From positions 1 through 54,177 of the forward strand of contig JAJRZX010000041.1 of the NCBI GenBank assembly GCA_024275045.1: 54,177 nucleotides of DNA, written 5' to 3'. Origin of the DNA: Deltaproteobacteria bacterium (GTDB lineage Bacteria; Desulfobacterota; GWC2-55-46; JADFVP01). The first letter of the stretch is position 1. Every line of letters starts with the position of its first letter. The position numbers were made by a program, and so were the translations under genes. A model generated the notes under the pieces. The model saw nothing but the letters and a program-made list of their open reading frames with translations, was not told where the DNA came from and made no database searches. Below are positions 42,792-50,415 of this stretch, piece by piece.

Positions 42792-44018
42792 TTAAAAGGC
42801 AGCGAAGATCATTAAGGTTGTAAGCTGGTCTCCGTTGGCCAATTCGTTATTGGCAGGGATATCAAAGAAGTCACCTGAGTTAAAGCTGTGGTTTACCTGC
42901 AGCTCGAAGTTCTGTGCCAGCAGGAAGGTTGCGCCCACTGTTACGGCGGACTCTGTGCTTGGACCTATGGCCCCGGAGTTACCATCGCGGTAACCCGCTG
43001 CAACGGTGACTCTTCCCGGCAGTACACCAACCTCGGCAAGTACAGACCAGGCTCTCTTGTCACCGGGGTTGCTGTTGAAAATATTCATGGGTTCGTTTGC
43101 TGTTGAGCCCTGGGCCTCGGCATAGTTAAGATAGATACCAATTGGCAGGCTCAGTATAGAGCCCTGGGCCTGCGCGTCCAAGGCCCAGCCTCTGGCGCTC
43201 TCGCGTGTGCCGTTGCCGAGTTTTGTTGTGCCCAGAAAGAGCTGACCTCCTGCGGCAAGGTCCCAGCCCGCAAGTGTACGTGTGCCCACAAGGCGCAGGT
43301 ACTGGAGGAAGGGCCCTGAGTCAGAGGTGCCCGCCTCAGGCTGCCATGGAGTAAAACTAAAGTAGCCCGTGTTGTGAGAGGCCACAAAGGCTACGCCCTG
43401 CGCCGCGTGTTTCAGACCTACGTATTGAATGGCTGAGATCTCGGCCTTATGTTCAAGGACGCGTATATTGGCTACTGCCCCGGTGTTGAGCAGCTCAAAG
43501 GCAAACTGCGGGCCAAGACCGGCCGTGGCAAAGGGGACAACGCTAAAGTGAGCGCTCTTTACATCAAAGCCTATAGGTGCCTTGAAGTTAGCGAACATGG
43601 AGCTGCCGGAGTCTGCCATCTGCCCCTCAAGGAGAAAGCCGATGCGTTCGCCGATGCGCCCGGCGAGAAAGAGCGCGGCCTCATCTGGAAACTGTAACTC
43701 ACCCTTATTGGTACCCGAGTCGTTCACGTCTCCATTGGTCTTCTGAAAACGTACCTTTGTAACTATGGAAGCGTTCAGAGTTGCCGGCAGGGAGAGGAGA
43801 TCGCCTTCCACAAGGCTCTGGCCCCCTACCATGGTAAAGCCGTTTGCCTTAAAGACCCTGCCAAAGGCGTTAAGGCTCGGGTAGTGCTGGTAGTGACAGG
43901 TATTGCATGCCATACCCGTCTGTCTTGCAAAAGAAGGGATAGCCCAGGAGACATCAGGCCATAGAGATAGGATCGTCAGCATAATCGCGGTGAAGGTAAA
44001 AAAGATGAACTTTTTCAT
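42792..44018 (-). CDS. Outer-membrane porin with N-terminal c-type heme (Cyc2-like cytochrome-porin)
   Basis: A 408-residue precursor with a signal peptide (1-26, SWA-IPSF) followed at once by a single heme site C38-C41-H42 in ARQTGMACNTCHYQHYPSLNAFGRVFKANGF. The remainder is rich in alternating hydrophobic/polar strands and Gly/Ser turns and ends in phenylalanine (IFAAF), the pattern of an outer-membrane beta barrel. This order (heme plug, then porin) and the CXXCH-x7-LNAFGR-FK-NG motif match the cytochrome-porin superfamily that includes the iron oxidase Cyc2. Length is close to Cyc2. Identity to true iron oxidases cannot be judged by eye. The ATG is preceded by AAGGAGGT. It could pass electrons across the outer membrane. 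Confidence 0.75.
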   Translation of the reverse strand: MKKFIFFTFTAIMLTILSLWPDVSWAIPSFARQTGMACNTCHYQHYPSLNAFGRVFKANGFTMVGGQSLVEGDLLSLPATLNASIVTKVRFQKTNGDVNDSGTNKGELQFPDEAALFLAGRIGERIGFLLEGQMADSGSSMFANFKAPIGFDVKSAHFSVVPFATAGLGPQFAFELLNTGAVANIRVLEHKAEISAIQYVGLKHAAQGVAFVASHNTGYFSFTPWQPEAGTSDSGPFLQYLRLVGTRTLAGWDLAAGGQLFLGTTKLGNGTRESARGWALDAQAQGSILSLPIGIYLNYAEAQGSTANEPMNIFNSNPGDKRAWSVLAEVGVLPGRVTVAAGYRDGNSGAIGPSTESAVTVGATFLLAQNFELQVNHSFNSGDFFDIPANNELANGDQLTTLMIFAAF

Positions 44019-44197
44019 GATACCTCCTTGTTCATATGTGTCTCTCTTGACGGTAGGTGTCTGGCGGGCTGTGGATGCGAAAAGTTGTTGGGACTAAATG
44101 GCACAAAGGTCATGCCATACTTAATATTAATATAAATATCGGTTCTTTTGAGAAGGACTTTAATTATGAATGCTCTCGCTGGGCCTAACCTTAGATA

Positions 44198-44227
44198 TTG
44201 ACAGTATGGTGGTTTTTTGTTTTGATA
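44198..44227 (+). promoter_or_regulatory. Possible promoter of tRNA-Leu
   Basis: TTGACA at 44198-44203, an 18-base T-rich spacer and TTGATA at 44222-44227, about 40 bases ahead of the tRNA gene. Confidence 0.4.
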
Positions 44228-44265
44228 TAAGTCCAGCAGGAAACCACCTCGCTCTCTTTTATATT

Positions 44266-44352
44266 GCCCGAGTGGCGGAACTGGTAGACGCACGGGACTT
44301 AAAATCCCGAGTCTTAACGGACGTGCCGGTTCGACCCCGGCCTCGGGCACCA
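44266..44352 (+). tRNA. tRNA-Leu (anticodon UAA)
   Basis: An 87-base gene with paired acceptor arms GCCCGAG/CTCGGGC, D-loop with TGGTAGA, anticodon stem CGGGA/TCCCG around CTTAAAA (anticodon TAA), a long class II variable arm as required for leucine, T-arm GCCGG-TTCGACC-CCGGC, and an encoded CCA end at 44350-44352. Confidence 0.97.
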
Positions 44353-44933
44353 TCTTTTCTTAATACTTTATACAGACCTGCAAAGTGATTGAAGGTTGCT
44401 CTTGCTTGCGCAGCTTGCACAGTGGCAGCGGCTCACGTCATGCGTACCTGTTCACTATTTCGGTTTAAAATAATTAAAAGCTTATAAATAACAATTCGTT
44501 AGCTGCTAAAGTATCTCCTTCGTCAGGCACCCTCCGGTCTCTTGAAAATCCATACCGATTGAGCCCGTGCACAAGCTCCCGGCATTGGGCGCTTATATTG
44601 CATTAAATTGTTTTCTTATATCAGGGCATGTGCTGTTACACATGCATAGATAGCTTGCGCTAAAAGCTTTAATCTGGTAATATAAAAAACACGTATCCTC
44701 TTGTGGGGTACGTAGCTGTATATCTTCTTGTAACCCTAAATACCTCAAACAACAATCAGGTGCCTTACCTCCGTAGTTTTTCCCTCACCGGATATTAACT
44801 GCCGATATTCCTGTACAGGCGATGAGCTGTTGTGAAAATTATGCCGGTGCCGGTCATGGAAGTTAATCACATAAGACATCTTTAAATATTTTCAGTGGTT
44901 TTAACGAACAGGCAACCTTGATGAGGTCTTCCC
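44353..44933. other. Intergenic region between tRNA-Leu and the polyferredoxin gene
   Basis: 581 bases without a recognisable gene. It holds a perfect 7-bp hairpin (GCATGTG/CACATGC, 44624-44643) and a minus-strand terminator-like hairpin at 44684-44713. The rest is AT-rich and looks non-coding. Confidence 0.55.
44684..44713 (-). terminator. Orphan terminator-like hairpin on the minus strand
   Basis: Read on the minus strand, ACGTACCC pairs with GGATACGT (one wobble) around a 7-base loop and is followed by G-T6. No minus-strand gene lies to its right, so its purpose is unclear. Confidence 0.45.
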
Positions 44934-46352
44934 TTGGCCATTGCAAAATCCGTAGAAAAACTTCTGGTACGGTATAAGAGTTTTTTTCCCTATATACATG
45001 CGCTCATGTTTCTTGTTTTCGGGGCATTGATCTTTATCCCTGCCTTTCTGCCCTTTCCGGGAGATGAGGCCACGATTGGGAATAATTTTACACTCTTCGC
45101 CAGATTTGCCGTCTGGGGGCTATGGTTCCCCTTGATGCTGGTCTCGGTTATATTCTTTGGCAGGCTCTGGTGCGGGCTTTTATGTCCGCAGGGAGCGCTT
45201 AGCGAGTTTATGAGCCGATGGGGGCTAAACAGGCACGTGCCAAAGTGGATGCGTAGGGCATGGATACCCATAGCGGCATTTTTGGTAATAACCATTACCG
45301 GCAAGCTTCTTGGTGTAGACGAGTTTCCGCTGGGTACCTTTGAGATACTCGGGACCACTATGGTGCTCGCGGCCATTGTGGGGTTTTTATATGTAAGGGG
45401 CATGAGGCCCTGGTGCCGCTATCTCTGTCCCATTGGGGCGCTGCTTGGAGTGTTCTCACGTATGGGAGCGGTAAGTTTTGAGAGAACTGAAGACCATGGT
45501 GAGGCCGCAGCAGAGAGACGAAGAGAGGGATGGGATAGAAGGGGCAAGAGTGAGAATTCTTACAGAGGGCCTGAGCGGCGAAAGTGTCATAGAAGAACCA
45601 ATATATGTCCCACATTTATAAACCCCAATACAAAGGCTGCCAGTTCACACTGCATTGAATGTTTTAAATGCGTTAATAAGGATAACCAACCGTACTCACT
45701 TCACCTTAAGCTCAGGCGCCCGGGTGTGGAGATTGAGGAGATAGAGAAAAGGGATCCCAACAGGTGGGAGGTTATATTCCTCTTCGCGGCTACTGGTCTG
45801 GGGCTTGGTGATTTTCACAGCGAGGCGGGCACTTTCTTTGCAAAGTACACGGCTGCGCTGGGCACGCTCCTTGGCAAACTTGGCCTTGCCGAACTCATGG
45901 GCAGAAGCGGGCCGCGGTGGCTCATGATGAATTACCCTGAATACGGCGAGGTGCTCACGTGGTCAGACTCTGTAGCTTTAATAACATTCATCACCGCGTT
46001 CATGCTTGGCGTACTGTTTATCTTATACGCACTTACCGCTACCTCGGCCTTTATCCTTGATAAGTACAGGGATAACCTGGCCCTGGGTTATCTTTACGCT
46101 CCCATTGCTCTGGTCTCCCTTGTGGTGGGTGTTGGCGGGGTAATCTTCAGTACCCCCGATGTTTTTGGTTTAAGCGAGAGCGTGGTCCACGTTGCGGAGG
46201 CTGCAACCTTTGCGCTTGGAGGGCTGTGGAGTCTATACCTTGCCCTTAAGCTTACGGCCCATGCCTCTGCGGCACGTCAGGCCATGGCAATGGCTCCAAA
46301 CCTCCTTGGCATCACGGTGGTAGCTTTTCTGTGGTTTCAGGTACTTTTTTAG
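44934..46352 (+). CDS. NapH/NosR-type membrane polyferredoxin
   Basis: A 472-residue membrane iron-sulfur protein of the NapH/NosR/RdxA superfamily. Four N-terminal helices carry two paired-cysteine signatures, FGRLWCGLLCPQGAL (C80, C84) and PWCRYLCPIGALLG (C161, C165). A ferredoxin-like site follows (C225 in ICPTF, then C240, C243, C246 in CIECFKCV). Residues 185-222 form an Arg/Glu-rich insert (AAAERRREGWDRRGKSEN...GPERRK). The C-terminal half has four to five more helices. Relatives move electrons from quinol or flavins to periplasmic reductases. It starts at TTG 44934 with GATGAGGTC upstream. It lies ahead of, but about 650 bases from, the Tat/NrfD operon. Confidence 0.85.
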   Translation: MAIAKSVEKLLVRYKSFFPYIHALMFLVFGALIFIPAFLPFPGDEATIGNNFTLFARFAVWGLWFPLMLVSVIFFGRLWCGLLCPQGALSEFMSRWGLNRHVPKWMRRAWIPIAAFLVITITGKLLGVDEFPLGTFEILGTTMVLAAIVGFLYVRGMRPWCRYLCPIGALLGVFSRMGAVSFERTEDHGEAAAERRREGWDRRGKSENSYRGPERRKCHRRTNICPTFINPNTKAASSHCIECFKCVNKDNQPYSLHLKLRRPGVEIEEIEKRDPNRWEVIFLFAATGLGLGDFHSEAGTFFAKYTAALGTLLGKLGLAELMGRSGPRWLMMNYPEYGEVLTWSDSVALITFITAFMLGVLFILYALTATSAFILDKYRDNLALGYLYAPIALVSLVVGVGGVIFSTPDVFGLSESVVHVAEAATFALGGLWSLYLALKLTAHASAARQAMAMAPNLLGITVVAFLWFQVLF

Positions 46353-46413
46353 GTCTATAATCTTACTCCTTTTAAACTCTGCTGTAGGTGCGCATGCGTG
46401 CCTTCTCCTTTTG

Positions 46414-46447
46414 TAAAGTGCCCGAGACCATGGTCTCGGGCACTTTA
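46414..46447. repeat. Perfect 34-base palindrome
   Basis: Two exact 17-base arms meet without a spacer at CCATGG; the arms read TAAAGTGCCCGAGACCA and its complement. It lies 61 bases after the polyferredoxin stop. It could be a terminator-like cruciform or a dimer-binding site; the T tract after it is poor. Confidence 0.8.
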
Positions 46448-46527
46448 ACTCTCACCCCCTTTTTTACCTGCAAATGCCCACTTCTTCGTAAGACAGAACA
46501 CTCTGCCAGACAGTGGTAAAATAAAAA

Positions 46528-46560
46528 AATCCGTGTAAAAACACCGGTGCTTTACGGATT
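46528..46560 (+). other. Bulged hairpin
   Basis: AATCC and GTAAA (separated by a 2-base bulge) pair with TTTAC and GGATT; the tip contains the palindrome CACCGGTG. Function unknown; it lies between the polyferredoxin gene and the terminator at 46605. Confidence 0.5.
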
Positions 46561-46604
46561 ATAAGACCTTGAAGTAATCCTCCTGGATTTTTTTCTCCTC
46601 TTTT

Positions 46605-46628
46605 ACGCAGGGCTTGCTGCGTTTTTTT
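46605..46628 (+). terminator. Rho-independent terminator
   Basis: ACGCAG and CTGCGT pair around GGCTTG and are followed by T7. It probably ends the polyferredoxin transcript and separates it from the operon that starts at 47000. Confidence 0.7.
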
Positions 46629-46785
46629 CCGGCATAAACAAAGGTCCTGTAAGTATATGATATTTCAGGTGAAACCCCGTGGCCATCTCTGCTTATGCCC
46701 GGTTTTTTAAATAAAAACAGTACTTTTAAGAGCCAACTTGTCTTAAATTATCACCTTTTATTTTGTTTTTTTCCTCTCCAAACCT

Positions 46786-46794
46786 TGCTATAAT
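46786..46794 (+). promoter_or_regulatory. Extended -10 promoter of the Tat/NrfD operon
   Basis: TGCTATAAT, a perfect -10 box with the TGn extension. Only a T-rich stretch lies at the -35 position. The predicted transcript has a leader of about 200 bases before ATG 47000. Confidence 0.6.
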
Positions 46795-46999
46795 TCAAAG
46801 TACAGAATTAGGGCAATGTACAAAAGCATATATCTTGAATTGTATGCTTCAGGGGGTACGGGGTTTTTGGCGGCATGTACGGGGCCTGAACTCTCTCGCA
46901 AAGGCTCTCAAAGGGTACTGAGTTTTATCTCCCTGTATTATGAGGTTCTGTGGTACCGCAGGTGGTGCGAGGTTTTTTAAGCATAAGGAGGGGGATCAT

Positions 47000-47311
47000 A
47001 TGGCTGAGTGTAAAGACAAACCCGTTGAATCTGTAGATAAGAGCTTGAGTAATAAGTTGGAAAAAAATATGACGAGGCGTAGTTTTATTAAGAGCACCGT
47101 GGTTGCCGGGCTCGCAGTTGCCGGCGGAGCCGCGGTAGCTAAAAAAACAATGCAGGCGGTTCTGAAGGAGGACACCAAAAAACTCTACAGAGCGGATGAG
47201 CTGGGTGTTGAGCGTACCTGGAAAGACAGAAAGTTTGAACTCATGAGCAAGAACGAGAAGGCAGAGATGGTCTCCGCTCTTATTGACTCTTATGAATCGG
47301 TAAAAAAATAA
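47000..47311 (+). CDS. Small twin-arginine (Tat) signal protein of unknown function
   Basis: A 103-residue protein with a Tat signal (TRRSFIKSTVVAGLAVAGG, R26-R27) placed after a hydrophilic 24-residue lead. The mature part is only about 55 residues and has no cysteines or heme sites. Its end (ERTWKDRKFELMSKNEKAEM, about 71-90) parallels residues 49-70 of the next gene's product (ARTTWAEYFQKNYRLMTDDEKK), so the two N-termini appear paralogous. It may be a small scaffold or anchor subunit exported with the ferredoxin. ATG 47000 is chosen because AAGGAGG lies eight bases upstream; an earlier start lacks a site. The next gene begins 44 bases after the stop. Confidence 0.78.
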   Translation: MAECKDKPVESVDKSLSNKLEKNMTRRSFIKSTVVAGLAVAGGAAVAKKTMQAVLKEDTKKLYRADELGVERTWKDRKFELMSKNEKAEMVSALIDSYESVKK

Positions 47312-47355
47312 GCGCGTTTTCTGTAATATCAATAATATCAGCGGAAGAGGTTTTC

Positions 47356-48369
47356 ATGACAAAAGAGAATAAAAAGGGACCAGAGACTGATTCTCCAGGG
47401 GCAGGGAAACGCCGTAAGTTCCTTAAGGATATGGGTAAAGTTGGTATTGCCGCGGCCATACTCGGAGCCACCGAGGGGCTCTCGGCAAAGGAAGCCGATG
47501 CGCGTACAACATGGGCCGAGTACTTTCAGAAGAACTACAGGCTTATGACGGATGATGAGAAGAAAGAGGCCATCGCACGGCTTGAGGAAAGGTACACTGA
47601 GGAGTTCAAAAAAAATGTCACTGTAGACGATACTCCGGCCATGGAAGGGGTGCTCTTTGGCATGGCCCTTAATATCCAGAAGTGCATTGGGTGCAGAAGG
47701 TGCGTTTACGGCTGTGTTAAGGAGAACAACCAGTCACGCTCTGAGAAACAGATTCAGTGGATAAGGGTTATTGAGATGGAGAAGGGGAGCTTTTCTCCCA
47801 AAAAGCTGCAGGATGGAAATATTCAGACAGGGGCCTTTGCCGGAGAGAATGCCGGTGTTACCCTTGAGGGAGAGCACTACTACGAGCCTCCCCGTGTCCC
47901 GGAAAAAGGGCATTTTTACTTCCCCATAGCCTGTATGCAGTGTGAAAAACCCCCCTGTGTCAAGGTCTGTCCGGCGCGCACAACATACCGTGAGCCCGAC
48001 GGCGTAGTTGTTATCGACTACAACTGGTGTATTGGTTGCAGGATGTGCATTACCGCATGTCCGTACTGGGCAAGGCGCTTTAACTGGGGTACGCCTGAAC
48101 TGCCCACAGAAGAGCTTAATCCCGTGACCCACTATCTGGGAAACCGTCCAAGGATGATGGGGGTAGCAGAGAAGTGCACCTTCTGTCTACAGAGGACAAG
48201 AAAAGGCAGGTTCACGGCATGCGTTGAGGCCTGTCCCGTGGGAGCCCGCAAGTTTGGCAACCTTCTCGACCCTGAGAGCGAGGTGCGCAAAGTTATAGAG
48301 AAAAAGAGGGTCTTCAGGCTGAAAGCTGAGCTAAATACATACCCTAAATTCTTTTATTTTATAGATTAA
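47356..48369 (+). CDS. Tat-exported four-cluster ferredoxin (DmsB/NrfC/ActB2-like)
   Basis: A 337-residue periplasmic iron-sulfur subunit with a Tat signal (RRKFLKDMGKVGIAAAILG, R19-R20), a short helical domain (about 49-90) and four [4Fe-4S] sites: C110/113/116/120, C193/196/201/205, C225/228/231/235 and C274/277/289/293. All sixteen ligands are cysteine, unlike ActB2 of the ACIII operon where one is threonine. It would link the NrfD quinol site to periplasmic hemes or to an unseen catalytic subunit. The NrfD-cytochrome fusion starts nine bases after the stop. Confidence 0.93.
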   Translation: MTKENKKGPETDSPGAGKRRKFLKDMGKVGIAAAILGATEGLSAKEADARTTWAEYFQKNYRLMTDDEKKEAIARLEERYTEEFKKNVTVDDTPAMEGVLFGMALNIQKCIGCRRCVYGCVKENNQSRSEKQIQWIRVIEMEKGSFSPKKLQDGNIQTGAFAGENAGVTLEGEHYYEPPRVPEKGHFYFPIACMQCEKPPCVKVCPARTTYREPDGVVVIDYNWCIGCRMCITACPYWARRFNWGTPELPTEELNPVTHYLGNRPRMMGVAEKCTFCLQRTRKGRFTACVEACPVGARKFGNLLDPESEVRKVIEKKRVFRLKAELNTYPKFFYFID

Positions 48370-48378
48370 GAGGTGTAA

Positions 48379-50415
48379 GTGAGAAATATTCTTAGATTCG
48401 CCGTAGATGTTTTGCTCTATGCCTTCACGGGCGGCTCAAAGCTCTTTTACATATGGCTTGGCTTTCTCTCTGTTCTGGCCCTGATGATGATTTACGGTTC
48501 CTACCTGCAGACCGTAAACGGCATGGTGGTTACCAACTACAACGACCAGGTCAGCTGGGGCATATACGAAGCGCAGTTTATCTTTCTTGTAGGTGTGGCC
48601 GCCGCCGCCGTGACGATAATCTTCCCGGCATATGTCTATAAACACAAGTATATGAAAAATCTTGTGATTATAGGCGAGCTGCTGGCCATCTCATCTATCT
48701 ACATGGTCCTGCTTTTTATCATGCTTCACATGGGCAGACCTGACAGGCTCTGGCACATGATGCCTATTGTGGGTATCTTTAATTTTCCAAACTCCATACT
48801 CGCATGGGACGTAATGGTAGTTAACGGCTACTTTTTTATCAATGTCACAGCCGCATTCTACTACCTCTATACAAAGTACCGGGGCAGGGAACTGAATATG
48901 ACCTTTTACAAACCCCTTGTCTACCTCTCCATTGTCTGGGCCGTCTCTATTCATACGGTTACGGCATTTCTCATAAGCACGCTGCCGGCCAGACCCATGT
49001 GGTACAACTCCATAATGCCCATAAAGTTTATAACCACGGCCTTTGCTGCCGGCCCGTCCATGATAATCATCGCCTTTCTTATCATCAGAAAGGTAACAAG
49101 GCTGAAGATCGAGGACAAGGCTATTGATATGCTCTCCCAGATTATAGCCTGGTCCTTAACTATAGTTATTTTTCTGGGGCTATCGGAGGTTGTTACAGAG
49201 CTCTATCATGTTACAGAGCACTCTTTCTCTCTGCAGTATCTGATATTCGGACATGAGAGTTTCAGAGGTCTGGTGCTGTGGTACAGGTCTGCCGTAATCC
49301 TGCTGCTCTTCTCTTTTGTGATATTTATTATTCCACAGCTCAGGAAGAGCCGTACCTTCTGGCTGCCCATCGCCTGCGTGGCCACATTCGTGGGTATCTG
49401 GATAGATAAGGGCATGGGCCTTGTGGTGCCTGCCTTCATACCAAGCCCTATCGGTGAGTTCTCGGAGTATACGCCTTCAATGATAGAGATAATCAATGTC
49501 CTTGGTGTCTGGGCAACGGGGTTATTTCTCTTTACCGTTATGACGAGGGTGGCCATAGGCATTGCCTCGGGGGATCTGAGACACCAGCCCAGGGAAATGT
49601 GGCGCCTCTCGTCTCAATGGAAGAGCAGGGGCAAGGCGCTGTATAAAAACCTTGTGGTGGCCGCTGTTCTTTTTTCTGCCGCCTGCTTTGCCTTGCCTGC
49701 GATAGCTACCGCTAAGCATGGAGACGCAGAGTCCATTGTGACTGAAGAGCCCTCGGAGTGTTTTGAGAGCAGAGAGGTCTACTCAACAAGGCAGAGAAGA
49801 GAGATAGCCCCCGGTGTCTCAAATATAAAGTGCTCGAAGACCACAGGGGCGGTGCTCTGGTTCGGAGACCCTTTTGACGGTACTGTGCCCATGGGAGATA
49901 TGCCCGTAGAGGGCGCCTACTCGCATGAAGAGGCGGTGATTAAGCCAAGGACAAAGCAGCTCCACTGGTACATGCCCTGTACCAGCTGCCACAATGGTGA
50001 GGCCGTTCCTTATCCCAAGAGTAAGGAGCCTCGTCTGCTCACCATGCACACTGATATAGTGGGCAACTCCCTGAGCCTGCAGCACGGCAGGGGGGCCATA
50101 TGGTGTCTGGATTGTCATAACGCCAGGAACAGGGATTACCTTATTGATCACCGCGGTAAGAAAATAAGTTTTAACCAGCCTCAGAGGCTCTGCGGAAAGT
50201 GTCACGGTCAGATCTACGGCGACTGGAGGCTGGGAATACACGGTAAAAGGATAGGCGAGTGGTCCAGCGGGGCCAAGAAGAGATGGTGGGTCTGTACGGA
50301 ATGTCATAACCCGCATCTGGTGCAGGTAAAGAGGTTTGAGCCCATTAAACCCGAGCCCAGACCGGATTACCCGCGTACAAGGACCAAGGCCGATTATGAG
50401 AACGGCAAACATTGA
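48379..50415 (+). CDS. NrfD-type membrane subunit fused to a tetraheme cytochrome c domain
   Basis: A 678-residue fusion. Residues 1-410 form the NrfD/PsrC-type polytopic quinone-binding domain with about ten helices (VLLFIMLHMGRPDRLWHMM resembles the conserved quinol-site helix). A further helix at about 423-447 leads to the periplasm. Residues 450-678 hold four CXXCH heme sites beginning at C534, C576, C605 and C639, with extra histidines and two non-heme cysteines (in SECFES and NIKCSK). NrfD proteins usually work with a separate multiheme cytochrome; here both are one chain. The upstream Tat ferredoxin completes a quinone/periplasm electron path. It starts at GTG behind AGAGGTG. No molybdoenzyme subunit is present in this operon. 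Confidence 0.9.
   Translation: MRNILRFAVDVLLYAFTGGSKLFYIWLGFLSVLALMMIYGSYLQTVNGMVVTNYNDQVSWGIYEAQFIFLVGVAAAAVTIIFPAYVYKHKYMKNLVIIGELLAISSIYMVLLFIMLHMGRPDRLWHMMPIVGIFNFPNSILAWDVMVVNGYFFINVTAAFYYLYTKYRGRELNMTFYKPLVYLSIVWAVSIHTVTAFLISTLPARPMWYNSIMPIKFITTAFAAGPSMIIIAFLIIRKVTRLKIEDKAIDMLSQIIAWSLTIVIFLGLSEVVTELYHVTEHSFSLQYLIFGHESFRGLVLWYRSAVILLLFSFVIFIIPQLRKSRTFWLPIACVATFVGIWIDKGMGLVVPAFIPSPIGEFSEYTPSMIEIINVLGVWATGLFLFTVMTRVAIGIASGDLRHQPREMWRLSSQWKSRGKALYKNLVVAAVLFSAACFALPAIATAKHGDAESIVTEEPSECFESREVYSTRQRREIAPGVSNIKCSKTTGAVLWFGDPFDGTVPMGDMPVEGAYSHEEAVIKPRTKQLHWYMPCTSCHNGEAVPYPKSKEPRLLTMHTDIVGNSLSLQHGRGAIWCLDCHNARNRDYLIDHRGKKISFNQPQRLCGKCHGQIYGDWRLGIHGKRIGEWSSGAKKRWWVCTECHNPHLVQVKRFEPIKPEPRPDYPRTRTKADYENGKH

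Larger units (their letters stand above)
46353..46999. other. Intergenic and leader region before the Tat/NrfD operon
   Basis: 647 bases packed with structure: a perfect 34-base palindrome (46414-46447), a bulged hairpin with CACCGGTG at its tip (46528-46560), a terminator (46605-46628), an extended -10 promoter (46786-46794) and a roughly 200-base leader. No gene; an in-frame upstream start at 46940 is rejected in favour of 47000. Confidence 0.6.

Noticed and set aside
46414-46447. Palindrome as an attachment site paired with the tRNA-Leu 3' end (shared CTCGGGCAC)
   Set aside because: Nine bases are too few, no integrase or phage genes lie between, and the shared bases can be explained by chance in GC-rich stems.
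46441-46760. Riboswitch (c-di-GMP or molybdenum-cofactor type) in the leader region
   Set aside because: Hairpins are present but I could not match any conserved core sequence of these classes.
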